From Pedobacter sp. PAMC26386 (GTDB lineage: Bacteria > Bacteroidota > Bacteroidia > Sphingobacteriales > Sphingobacteriaceae): 64,000 bases of DNA. Positions 9,705 to 17,579 of this stretch are shown in pieces. The position numbers were made by a program, and so were the translations under genes. The DNA lies in contig CP060294.1 of the NCBI GenBank assembly GCA_014302835.1, forward strand, positions 3,559,067 through 3,623,066. The letters run 5' to 3'. The notes under the pieces are model-generated. The model saw only the letters and a list, made by a program, of their open reading frames with translations. It was not told the DNA's origin and did no database searches. Numbering within the stretch: position 1 is the first letter of the stretch; each line of letters starts with the position of its first letter.

Positions 9705-9833
9705 CCAGTTAGGTGAAGCACCTGATGTCATTGTTGGATCGCCAACTTCCGTAGGACGACCTTGACTTGCTCGTTTTTTGTATAAAAACAATGTTTTTTT
9801 TGTCAGTGTTAGTTTTTTCTTAGTTGAACTCAT
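9699..9833 (-). CDS. Putative class I lanthipeptide-type RiPP precursor peptide lacking cysteine
   Basis: A 44-codon gene with ATG at 9833-9831 and TAA at 9701-9699. Residues 1-20 are a basic leader containing KKKLTLTKKTLFLYKK, which resembles the KKLxLxKxTI leaders of Bacteroidota class I lanthipeptide precursors recognised by LanB enzymes. Residues about 21-44 form a small, polar core ending GDPTMTSGASPNWP, with six Ser/Thr (S23, T28, T34, T36, S37, S40) and no Cys. A full-length LanB dehydratase is encoded 1.2 kb away and a LytTR/LytS pair flanks the gene on both sides. I infer it is the dehydratase substrate. The leader/core boundary and any cleavage site are not evident; there is no GG motif. 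An overlapping plus-strand frame would extend the kinase but starts at TTG, so I regard that as a shadow. Confidence 0.68.
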   Translation of the reverse strand: MSSTKKKLTLTKKTLFLYKKRASQGRPTEVGDPTMTSGASPNWP

Positions 9834-9855
9834 GGCTATAATGATTAGTTATAGC

Positions 9856-9863
9856 CAATGTTA
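9856..9863 (-). promoter_or_regulatory. Candidate -7 box (TAACATTG) of the precursor gene
   Basis: One mismatch from TAnnTTTG on the minus strand, placed 22 nt before the precursor ATG. It lies between that ATG and the divergent kinase ATG at 9901. Weak evidence because of the mismatch. Confidence 0.3.
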
Positions 9864-9900
9864 TCCTCAAAAAAAAAGCTTCACACCTTTATTATATTAC

Positions 9901-10962
9901 ATGCTTAGATTATTATATAAAGACTGGTTAAAGCCATCAAAATCAGTTCAGATTCACATCATATGCTGGTGTATATTTATTGTTTACGAGGTGAGTATTT
10001 TAAAACTGATGTCTTTGGATTATCAGCCGTTTTTCTTTTATGTACTATACTATACACTTAACATTTGTCTTTTTTACTTTCATTCTCGCATCTTACTCAA
10101 AAAGGGGACAACCAATACCCGAAACGATCTCTGGCGCTTACCTTTATTCTTTCTTCTGGAGCTCTTTGTTTATTTTTCGATCTCAGTAGCCATTGGTTAT
10201 TGCTTATCATCGTTACAGAATGAGTTATTTTATAAAAAATTTTTTACCACACGGGTTATTGCTGGCTCAGTTTGGAGAGGCGTTTATTTTATTATCTATT
10301 CTTCAGCCTATTATCTGCTATTCAGCTATAATGAAAAGAGGCAAAAAGAATTAACTCAAACCATAGAAAATGAACAGCTAAAAAATAAGCTTCTTCGTGC
10401 AGAGCAAGATTTTCTGCGTGCACAAATCAATCCCCATTTACTATTCAACACCCTCAGTTTTATTAAATATGCAGCCAAGAAAAAACCTGAGGAAGCAGAT
10501 GAAGCTATTATGAGATTATCTGGTATTATGGGTTTTGCGTTAGAAAATAACAGCCAGACTATCCTGGTATCAAAAGAATTGGAACAGGTTGAAAATATTA
10601 TTCAACTGAATCAACTACGGTTTAATCATACGCTATACATTAACTATACACCCAGATTAATTAACAAACAGGTCACCATTATTCCTATCATTATACTTAC
10701 ACTGGTAGAAAATATTTTCAAACATGGTAATCTGCTGGACAAAGATTATCCAGCTGAAATATTGGTGGAATCAACAGATGATTACCTCCTGGTGCAAACT
10801 ATTAACCTACCCAATTATGATAAAAGTGTAAGTAGTGGTAAAACTGGGCTAAGTAATATCAATTCGCGCCTGGATCAGTTCTATAAAACTAATTACAAAT
10901 TCAGCCAAACCATGACAGACAAATTATTCAAGGTTGAGCTTATCATAAAGCTGAAAGACTAA
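9901..10962 (+). CDS. LytS-like sensor histidine kinase (His_kinase/PF06580 type)
   Basis: A membrane sensor kinase of about 353 residues from this start. About four hydrophobic helices form the N-terminal half (for example VQIHIICWCIFIVYEV and FFFYVLYYTLNICLFYF), then a coiled linker. The PF06580 phospho-acceptor motif is QINPHLLFNTLSFIKY and the ATP-binding N box is LTLVENIFKHG; a late glycine motif is KTGLSNINSRL. An upstream in-frame TTG (9778) and ATG (9832) exist, but they would overlap the antisense precursor gene; ATG 9901 gives a normal LytS-type N-terminus. It probably phosphorylates the regulator at 8954. The signal may be the mature peptide itself (inference). Confidence 0.87.
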   Translation: MLRLLYKDWLKPSKSVQIHIICWCIFIVYEVSILKLMSLDYQPFFFYVLYYTLNICLFYFHSRILLKKGTTNTRNDLWRLPLFFLLELFVYFSISVAIGYCLSSLQNELFYKKFFTTRVIAGSVWRGVYFIIYSSAYYLLFSYNEKRQKELTQTIENEQLKNKLLRAEQDFLRAQINPHLLFNTLSFIKYAAKKKPEEADEAIMRLSGIMGFALENNSQTILVSKELEQVENIIQLNQLRFNHTLYINYTPRLINKQVTIIPIIILTLVENIFKHGNLLDKDYPAEILVESTDDYLLVQTINLPNYDKSVSSGKTGLSNINSRLDQFYKTNYKFSQTMTDKLFKVELIIKLKD

Positions 10963-11029
10963 TTAAACCTTGTCTTCATATCAGTATCTTATTGTTTATT
11001 TATTCACAAAAATATATAAACATTATTTT

Positions 11030-13843
11030 ATGAAATTAACGATCTCTCCTGCCAGTATTACGCGTACGCCTGTATTTTCTCATCAGGAAGAACTCAGCAA
11101 GGTATGGAATGAACTTAAGGGATATATTCATGAGTCTTCTCCTTCATTTTTTGAGATGATCAGAAATTATGAATATGCAGACTTACAGTCTCTGGAACCA
11201 AAAATCAAATTTACAATCTGGAAATATTTCAACCGGGCAAAATTCAGAGCAACACCCTATGGGAATTTTGCTGCATTTTCAATTGTACCAGTTAGTAACG
11301 AAACCAGTACATCACCTGTTACTTTATCAAAAAAACATCTTGTTCACCGCTTCGTTAATTGGCAAGAGAAGGAAAACTTCAATGCTGATCCCAAATGGCT
11401 TATCCGCCATGTGGGATTTCTAACGACCAATACGACCGCTTATATCGGAGGAGGAGAATTACGTTATATCAATACAGAAAATGGCTCATTTGAGCTTTCG
11501 GCCATAAACATTGAAGAAACAACGCAGTCTACGCTGGATTTTTGCCGCACTAAAAGAACGGTCGAAGAAATACAAAATTTCTTGCACAATGAACATAGTC
11601 TGAGCAAAACAATGACGAGCTATTTTCTAGAACAACTGGTTACTTTTCAACTTTTGATCACTGATTTTCAACCAAACATTATCGGTCCTGATTATTATTT
11701 ACGTATAGGTTTTTCGCAAGCAGATAAAAAAAACGATTATATCATTTCTGAGCGGAAAAGAATCAAAGGTAAATTATCCGAAAGAAGACTTCAGATACTT
11801 ATCGAGTTGACAGAGTTTCTCTCTAAACACACCATTGCCCACAAAATTGATTCACTGGATAACTTTAGACTTAAGTTTATAAAGAAGTTTGAGCATAAGG
11901 AAGTCCCATTGTTAATTGCCATGGATCCTGAGATAGGCATTGGCTACAGATCCTTGACAATAAATAAAGATGAAGGAGCATTAGTTCAGGAGTTAAAACA
12001 AGACAGACCATACCAATCCATTCACAATTTGCCCTATACAGCCTTACATCAGTTTATCCTAAACCAGATGATGCAGCAACAAACAGTACAGCTTCATGAA
12101 TTTAATGACCAGAGAAAAACTTCCCGGTTATCTGTGGCGAACACGATTAGTATCTTACTACAATGTACAGAAGAACATATAATTATGGAAAATGTAGGTG
12201 GATGTACTGCAAATGCACTTTTAGGGAGATTTTCTTTGGCTAGCGAAGAAGTGACCAGAATAGGGCAAAGGTTTGCTCAAATTGAACAGGAAGCTAACCC
12301 AGGAGTTTTGTTCTTCGATATCGGTTATCAAATCGAAAAACATGCTGATAATATCAACCGAAGAAAAGCAATCTATAATTATGAGTTACCTATATTAAGC
12401 TGGCCTGAAAGTAACCAGATACTCGCGCTTGATGATATCATGGTAAGTGTAAGAGGCGAAGAACTCATCTTACATTCTGCAAAATATGGTAAACGGCTGA
12501 TTCCAAAACTAGCTTCGGCATATAATTATTCCCGTTCAGATCTTACCGTTTACAGATTTTTGTCTGACCTGCAGCATCAGGGGCTTCACACAAGTTTAAG
12601 CATTAATCTGTCCACTATTTTCCCTGGACTTTTACACTACCCCAGGGCACAATATAAAAACGTAATTCTCTCTCCGGAACGATGGCAGGTTCCCGAATAT
12701 CTTTGCAAGGAAGCAGACGCGGCGTCTTTGGTCCGGCTAAATGATTGGTTGCATCAGATAAAATTACAAAAGCCTTTTAAATGTGGAAATGGTGATCAAA
12801 CTTTGACTTTTACTCCGGGAATAGAGGAAGATATGTACTCATTCCTCCTTTTTTGCCGGAATAAAGAAGATTTGTATATCGAAGAAACCTTTATCCCCAA
12901 TCTACCTCAGGTGATCGACGAAAACGATGCGCCTTATTTACCAGAGTTTATTGTAAACCTGGAGCATAATGAACAAATCTACATCCCCTATCCATTCAAA
13001 GGTTTATGGAATAACGATCACTATTTTTCCAATTTGTTTTTACCAGGAAAAGAATGGCTGTATTTTGAAATCTATTGCCATTCTTCAAAATCAGATTCTA
13101 TCCTTCTTCATCTTCATAAGGAGCTCATTATTTCCGCTGGCAAAAAGATAAAAAAATGGTTCTTTATCCGCTATAATGATCCGGCTGATCATATCCGTCT
13201 AAGATTACAACTGAAAGACGCAAAAGATGGACAAGAGCTTACTGCCTGCCTTTCTGATTTGATTGAGCCTTACATTACTTCTGGTATTGTGGCAGATCTA
13301 CAATTAAAAATCTACCGCCAGGAAACAGAACGCTATGGTCTGGCAAGAATGAACCTCATAGAAACATGTTTCGGAATTAATAGTGATTTTATTCTGGCAA
13401 TTATTGCTAAACCATTCGAAACTAACGACCTCTATATCTTGTCCATTACCTTGATCGAAAACGTGCTACGCAAAAGCGGATATACAATGGAGCAACAATT
13501 ACAATTTTATGAAAGAATGCACACCAATTTTATGACTGAGTTTAATATACAGTCTGAAGAAACTAAAAAGATTAATCTGAGTTATAAAAACTTCAATATT
13601 GACGGACTTACTGTCCCATTAAATAAGTTACTGCAGAAAAAAGCGATTCAAACAGAGCTCTCCTTTTTAAATAGCCTAAATGCTTGCCTGGATACAGAGA
13701 AAAGTAGTTTGCTTTCGGATTTGTTCCATATGCACACAAACAGGGTTTTCAATCACGACCAGCGGATGCACGAAATGATTATGTATAATTTTCTGACTAA
13801 GCGCATAAAGATGAAAATTGGTCGGTTAAAGAATCAGTTTTAG
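11030..13843 (+). CDS. Full-length lantibiotic dehydratase (LanB), class I
   Basis: A 937-residue enzyme that would dehydrate Ser/Thr in a peptide by tRNA-dependent glutamylation and then glutamate elimination. An upstream TTG at 10970 exists, but ATG 11030 starts with the family-like MKLTISPASITRTP. The glutamylation domain has R12-T-P, and R69, R73 and T75 in RAKFRATPYG, with the same spacing as NisB Arg83, Arg87 and Thr89. The C-terminal SpaB/thiopeptide-type elimination domain begins near WLYFEIYC, includes KKWFFIRYNDPADHIRLRL, and ends with the HMHTNRVF motif that carries the elimination histidine in the family. Both domains therefore look intact and it is not a truncated PEARL-type ligase. 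It follows the kinase gene after 67 bp. No LanC cyclase is encoded in the window. Confidence 0.93.
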   Translation: MKLTISPASITRTPVFSHQEELSKVWNELKGYIHESSPSFFEMIRNYEYADLQSLEPKIKFTIWKYFNRAKFRATPYGNFAAFSIVPVSNETSTSPVTLSKKHLVHRFVNWQEKENFNADPKWLIRHVGFLTTNTTAYIGGGELRYINTENGSFELSAINIEETTQSTLDFCRTKRTVEEIQNFLHNEHSLSKTMTSYFLEQLVTFQLLITDFQPNIIGPDYYLRIGFSQADKKNDYIISERKRIKGKLSERRLQILIELTEFLSKHTIAHKIDSLDNFRLKFIKKFEHKEVPLLIAMDPEIGIGYRSLTINKDEGALVQELKQDRPYQSIHNLPYTALHQFILNQMMQQQTVQLHEFNDQRKTSRLSVANTISILLQCTEEHIIMENVGGCTANALLGRFSLASEEVTRIGQRFAQIEQEANPGVLFFDIGYQIEKHADNINRRKAIYNYELPILSWPESNQILALDDIMVSVRGEELILHSAKYGKRLIPKLASAYNYSRSDLTVYRFLSDLQHQGLHTSLSINLSTIFPGLLHYPRAQYKNVILSPERWQVPEYLCKEADAASLVRLNDWLHQIKLQKPFKCGNGDQTLTFTPGIEEDMYSFLLFCRNKEDLYIEETFIPNLPQVIDENDAPYLPEFIVNLEHNEQIYIPYPFKGLWNNDHYFSNLFLPGKEWLYFEIYCHSSKSDSILLHLHKELIISAGKKIKKWFFIRYNDPADHIRLRLQLKDAKDGQELTACLSDLIEPYITSGIVADLQLKIYRQETERYGLARMNLIETCFGINSDFILAIIAKPFETNDLYILSITLIENVLRKSGYTMEQQLQFYERMHTNFMTEFNIQSEETKKINLSYKNFNIDGLTVPLNKLLQKKAIQTELSFLNSLNACLDTEKSSLLSDLFHMHTNRVFNHDQRMHEMIMYNFLTKRIKMKIGRLKNQF

Positions 13844-14019
13844 CTAAATAGCATAGCTGATGCAAAATCTTTGCTACGCCGCTCAAAAACACTCTGTTTT
13901 AATGAAATTAAATTATAAAATAAGATACGCATTGAACAAAATTGCTATTTTTACTGATATGGTAATATGTGCGTTTTCTCTACAAAAATTCAATTGAGGC
14001 TCCTAGTTATAGATGATTT

Positions 14020-14592
14020 ATGAAACCTTCGACCAAAAATTATTACAATGCACCCTCAGTCTTGGTAAAGAGCCTGGAAGCTATCGAAAACTTTCAGTCT
14101 GCACATAAGCTCTTTCTCAAAAAAAACACTGAGGATTCAAGAAAGTCAATGGCCCAATCACTGCAAATGGTAAAAGCTTTGCAAAATGAATTGTCGATTC
14201 CTGATGAATCGGCTGACCAGATTAGGGTAGCCTTTCTAAAACAAGTGACTACATTAGAACAAAATATTGAAAGTATTCATAAGGATGGCTTGTACCCGGA
14301 TTTGTATAGAGACAGTGAGTCTAATTTCCGTTTGCTGAAAGACATTCTTGATGGTTTTAGAATATCATTGTTATCTAATGGGGAATCTTATCCCTTCATT
14401 GAACTTTCTACAAGTAATAATGAATGGAAAGATCACGGTGTAATTGCTTTTTGCCGGGATGTAAAAAACAGCCTGAAGCCAACAAAATTTAATAGCTTAT
14501 GGGATGCATTACAATGTTACGAGAAAAACAAAACACAACTTACTTATACCTTTGAAATTTTATCGCTGACAGGTAATTTAGGTAAACAATAA
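14020..14592 (+). CDS. Hypothetical protein downstream of the LanB dehydratase
   Basis: A 190-residue protein that I do not recognise. There is no signal peptide or membrane helix. It is rich in charged and polar residues and mostly helical in appearance, with heptad-like stretches at about 15-100 (KSLEAIENFQSAHKLFLKK, QIRVAFLKQVTTLEQNIESI). There are two cysteines. The 176-bp gap after the dehydratase and same orientation allow co-transcription. It could be a partner, immunity or accessory protein of the RiPP locus, or an unrelated neighbour. No function can be assigned. Confidence 0.6.
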   Translation: MKPSTKNYYNAPSVLVKSLEAIENFQSAHKLFLKKNTEDSRKSMAQSLQMVKALQNELSIPDESADQIRVAFLKQVTTLEQNIESIHKDGLYPDLYRDSESNFRLLKDILDGFRISLLSNGESYPFIELSTSNNEWKDHGVIAFCRDVKNSLKPTKFNSLWDALQCYEKNKTQLTYTFEILSLTGNLGKQ

Positions 14593-14675
14593 AGAGCTGT
14601 AACAGAATATCAGGTGAATTTTAACTTTTCACCAAATATGTTCAATTGAAAATATGGAATAAGCAATTGAATGCC

Positions 14676-14683
14676 TATATTCG
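14676..14683 (+). promoter_or_regulatory. Candidate -7 box (TATATTCG) of tRNA-Arg
   Basis: One mismatch from TAnnTTTG, ending 8 nt before the first base of the tRNA. Confidence 0.35.
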
Positions 14684-14690
14684 CCAAAAT

Positions 14691-14762
14691 GTTCCTGTAG
14701 TTCAATGGATAGAATTTTGGTTTCCGGTACCAAAGATGGGGGTTCGAATCCCTTCGGGAACA
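14691..14762 (+). tRNA. tRNA-Arg (anticodon CCG)
   Basis: A 72-nt cloverleaf. The acceptor stem GTTCCTG pairs with CGGGAAC (one G-U). The anticodon stem TTGGT/ACCAA holds loop TTCCGGT, giving anticodon CCG for codon CGG. The T arm is GGGGGTTCGAATCCCTT with the invariant TTCGAAT. CCA is not encoded. A perfect hairpin follows immediately. Confidence 0.95.
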
Positions 14763-14764
14763 CT

Positions 14765-14799
14765 AAAAAGCCTGCTAATTATTTATTAGCAGGCTTTTT
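14765..14799 (+). terminator. Terminator of tRNA-Arg
   Basis: AAAAAGCCTGCTAAT and ATTAGCAGGCTTTTT form a perfect 15-bp stem with a TATTT loop, starting 3 nt after the tRNA. Confidence 0.9.
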
Positions 14800-14807
14800 A
14801 AATTTAT

Positions 14808-15169
14808 GTGTCACGTCCTGGAAAAAGTTGACTAATTAAAAATTAACAGTATGAGAAATCAGTAAATTACATCAAAAAAGGGTATCCCGAAAAGCATTAC
14901 AGCGAATCCTTTAAAAAGGAGCTTGTTCAAGAATACATTACCCATCAAAAAGCACAATCAATAGGACGGCCAATGAAAGATCCACAGAAACGGTATATTA
15001 AGGCCTTAGAAATAGAGCTAGCAGATGTTAAGCTTAAATTAGCAGCCTATGAGGAGCTCATCTCAATAGCTGAACAAGAAGAAAACATCAGCATCATAAA
15101 AAAAGACGTCGTCAAACAATTAGTGAGCTTGCCAAAGCCTACCCAGAAAAGTTATGCTACACGAGATGA
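14808..15169 (+). mobile_element. Degraded IS3-family insertion sequence remnant (5' end and part of orfA/orfB)
   Basis: Begins at TGTCACGTCCTGGAAAAAGT, a plausible IS end. A frame then encodes SESFKKELVQEYI and later KRYIKALEIELADVKLKLA with AYEELISIAEQEENISIIKK, which is the leucine-zipper part of IS3-type OrfA. The helix-turn-helix centre between ITHQKAQ and GRPMKDPQK is missing. The overlapping frame continues as SELAKAYPEKLCYTR, the expected OrfB start, and then stops. No ATG is in frame and the catalytic OrfB is absent, so this is a dead fragment. Confidence 0.7.
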
Positions 15170-15527
15170 CCCATGCTTATTTCAATATAGGTATGGCATT
15201 GTGGCGGATGATTCAAAGCCAGTATTAGAAAGACTTAGTGAATATGCAAAAGTATCCGCCGATATAAACGGTAGAGATCACTTAACTATATTGGCAGGAT
15301 ATGTTGCTACAATAGCAGAAGTTGTAGGTTTAAGTGATAGTAACAAAAAGTCTAAATCGGGTTATTACAAACTTGCTATTGGTTCATTTTACAATGATGG
15401 CAAAACTCGTTCTCCTGATTTCGATAAGACTTTCAATACGTTACTAAGTAATGGATATTTTAATCTCTCCGGGGTTTATTTATTTCCGTCAATGTTTGTT
15501 TGTTCCAGCAAGTTTCGAGTTGTCTGA
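14973..15527 (+). pseudogene. Chimeric ORF: IS3 OrfA remnant fused to unrelated sequence
   Basis: A 184-codon open frame. Codons 1-60 are the OrfA zipper of the IS3 remnant. From about residue 67 (DDPCLFQYRYGIVADDSKPV) the sequence is unlike any transposase and I do not recognise it. The last 20 codons run antisense through a HxlR-type gene fragment. The ORF is most likely an accident of the junctions rather than a real protein, although residues 67-165 could descend from a real gene. Confidence 0.5.
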
Positions 15528-15705
15528 TAATTGGTTCTAATTTGTAACCAATTAAAGTTAGTTCATATTCTACTCTTGGTGGAACTTCGGCATAAATGAT
15601 CCGTTTAACAGTTGATGTCCTCTCTTTAAAGATGTAATGAACAATTAAGTTTTCAAAAGCACATATTGCGGAAGGTTGATGAATTAAGTTCTGGCAGATC
15701 TCTGC
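15460..15705 (-). pseudogene. HxlR-family transcriptional regulator, C-terminal fragment
   Basis: On the minus strand a frame without an ATG contains KRIIYAEVPPRVEYELTLIG followed by YKLEPIIRQLETCW, the conserved wing and C-terminal helix of HxlR winged-helix regulators. It ends at a TAA at 15460-15462. The N-terminal helix-turn-helix half is absent and the segment upstream of KRIIY does not fit the family, so this is a truncated remnant. Confidence 0.6.
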
Positions 15706-15823
15706 TTAATATTCAAAAAGCAAGAGTACATATGGATAAAATAGAAATGACTGATATCTAAACAAAAGCATCAGTCATTTCTGCCCCCATCCCTATATTT
15801 AGTGAATGTATCAATAGGGTAAT

Positions 15824-16292
15824 TTATGGTTTAGGATAATAATCTACGTGTATAGACTTTTGAACAGTATATACATTTCCGTCTATACTAAAACTAACCT
15901 AGAGACTTCCGGCTGTAACACCTGGTCTATAATAAATTAAAATAATTTCATTTGGAACATTTCCTATTTCCCACCCTTCAGGGAGTGACCAGACAGGAGA
16001 TGTAATTTCTTTACCTGCCAACGGTCCTGTGAGTCCAATAGAGAATTGCACAGGAGCCGATGCTAGGGTTAAACACCCCATTCCTTATGACACTTACATT
16101 CACACTTTGGCCCACAATTGCTAATCCTTGTTCTGGAATAACTGACATAACCATATTTACTGGCTTGACAAGCTAAACAGCATCAAGGACTGTACTTCTT
16201 TGTTCAGTTTATGCTGAAGCTTCAACGCAATTCAATGTGGTTACTATTGAAAGAACACCAATAGCTAACAACACGTCTTTTGTTTTCTTCAC
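15824..16292 (-). pseudogene. Degraded secreted protein gene
   Basis: Minus-strand pieces in different frames seem to form one broken gene. A GTG at 16292 starts a signal-peptide-like segment (KDVLLAIGVLSIVTTLNC) that stops early. A second frame reads VIPEQGLAIVGQSVNVSVIR. A third runs PVQFSIGLTGPLAGKEITSP onward, meets a TAG at 15899-15901 and continues VSFSIDGNVYTVQKS to a TAA at 15824. At least two frameshifts and an internal stop are needed. The beta-strand-rich tail suggests a cell-surface Ig/PKD-like domain, but I cannot name the family. Confidence 0.5.
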
Positions 16293-16694
16293 AATTTATT
16301 TTCAACGACAACAACAACAAAAATAGTTAACAATTAATTTATGGAGATAATTTTTTATTACGTAAAAGAACTTTTCTATTACGCGAAACTGATCTGGCCG
16401 GGGCAAATATCAGAAGGCCTATAAGACAACTTAAACAAACTAAATCAATAGTTATATGAATAAGATTTGAATAACACAAATATTTCAGGTAACAAATCCG
16501 TGTCATGTTACCACTTTATCCCTAAAAATATCGATTTACTAGCAAAAATATAACATTTAGCACCTATTCACGTAGGGAAAACGGCCGTTGGTGTAATAAT
16601 GAAACGATTAATCAATTGATAAGCTTAATATTGAACTGTGAATCATCTACCTATGAAACACACACGACAGTAATGTACATATTCTACACTACAG
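16293..16694. other. Intergenic region without recognisable gene
   Basis: About 400 bp of AT-rich DNA between the broken secreted-protein gene and the terminator of the glycerol operon. I see no ORF, RNA or repeat. It looks like residual DNA of the degraded region. Confidence 0.5.
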
Positions 16695-16721
16695 AAAAAC
16701 CAGCCGATTGGCTGGTTTTTT
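16695..16721. terminator. Hairpin terminator downstream of the glp operon
   Basis: AAAAACCAGCC and GGCTGGTTTTT form a perfect 11-bp stem with a GATT loop and end in a T run; the A run on the other side makes it usable on the minus strand too. It lies 39 bp beyond the stop of the last operon gene (minus strand). Confidence 0.8.
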
Positions 16722-16759
16722 GTCTTTTAATCATAAAGCAGTTATGAGATCCGCATATT

Positions 16760-17536
16760 CTAAAATGCGTTGATGATTAATTGAATCGCTCCATGGTTAT
16801 GTTCAGGACTAAACATTGCAGTTGCTGCAACTGGCATATGATAATTAAAAACAACCAGTTCTTTATTTAGTGTTATTCCCGCGTTTACAATATTAGGTTT
16901 AGATCCGTAAAAGTTCTGTTCTCTGCCAAAAGCAAAACCACCACCTGCAAAAAGGTGAACATTAGTAGTTCCCTCTTTCCAGACTCTATAATCAAGGACT
17001 ACATAATTCGAATAATTATTAGCCAGCTCCCCATTACCGTTTACGTGGGTATCACGTCCTTGTACAATCGTACTCCAATTAATACTGATCGGGAAAGCAT
17101 CTCCGAACTGATATCCGGCAGTTACATCGATAAAATGAGAAGTAGTCCCTCTTTTATAATCAAATAGTTTAGCATTAGGGAAATCAGTAAAATTATTGAT
17201 ATCCCAAACAGAAAAGTTAAATCCTGCCTTAACATAACTCACATAATAATCGAATTCTTTGTATTCTCCATTAAAACCTGCTCCACCCCATATACCGGCA
17301 GAAAAACTTCCGTCTTTGGTCGTGTAGTGCATATCAACATCAGTTATTGGACTATTTGAAACTTTAAATCCACGCCACAGGTATAAACTTCGTACCTGCA
17401 GACTAACATCGAAAGGTTTATATTTTTTTACTGGTATAGTATCAATTTTCGTCGCCTTAGCATCCTGAGCCATCACGGACAGGCAAAGGCATAGCCCTAG
17501 TATAGCCCCAAGGCTACCTTTATAAATAGTTTTCAT
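16760..17536 (-). CDS. Putative outer-membrane beta-barrel protein, last gene of the glp operon
   Basis: A 258-residue exported protein. Residues 1-23 are a clear signal peptide (MKTIYKGSLGAILGLCLCL, then SVMAQ). The mature part has alternating hydrophobic and polar strands rich in Tyr, Trp and Gly (SLYLWRGFKVSN, SAGIWGGAGFNGEYKEFDYY) and ends in a strand with terminal Phe, as outer-membrane barrels do. It starts 43 bp after glpF on the same strand, so it is probably the fourth operon gene and may pass glycerol or glycerophospho-compounds through the outer membrane. That role is inferred only from context. Confidence 0.7.
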   Translation of the reverse strand: MKTIYKGSLGAILGLCLCLSVMAQDAKATKIDTIPVKKYKPFDVSLQVRSLYLWRGFKVSNSPITDVDMHYTTKDGSFSAGIWGGAGFNGEYKEFDYYVSYVKAGFNFSVWDINNFTDFPNAKLFDYKRGTTSHFIDVTAGYQFGDAFPISINWSTIVQGRDTHVNGNGELANNYSNYVVLDYRVWKEGTTNVHLFAGGGFAFGREQNFYGSKPNIVNAGITLNKELVVFNYHMPVAATAMFSPEHNHGAIQLIINAF

Positions 17537-17579
17537 AAAAATCTGTTTTAAGGAATTCCGTTTCTTGTTTAGCTGTTAA

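Noticed and set aside
9703..9765. Plus-strand frame reading GQLGEAPDVIVGSPTSVGRP between the regulator and kinase genes
   Set aside because: It begins right after a TAA with no start codon. It is the shadow of the precursor core on the other strand.
9778..9900. N-terminal extension of the histidine kinase from TTG 9778 or ATG 9832
   Set aside because: The added residues do not look like a LytS-type start, TTG is weak, and the region carries the antisense precursor gene and its possible promoter. ATG 9901 fits the family.
13902..13997. 31-codon ORF between the dehydratase and the hypothetical gene
   Set aside because: No leader motif, no Ser/Thr/Cys-rich core and no clear promoter; a chance ATG frame is more likely than a second precursor.
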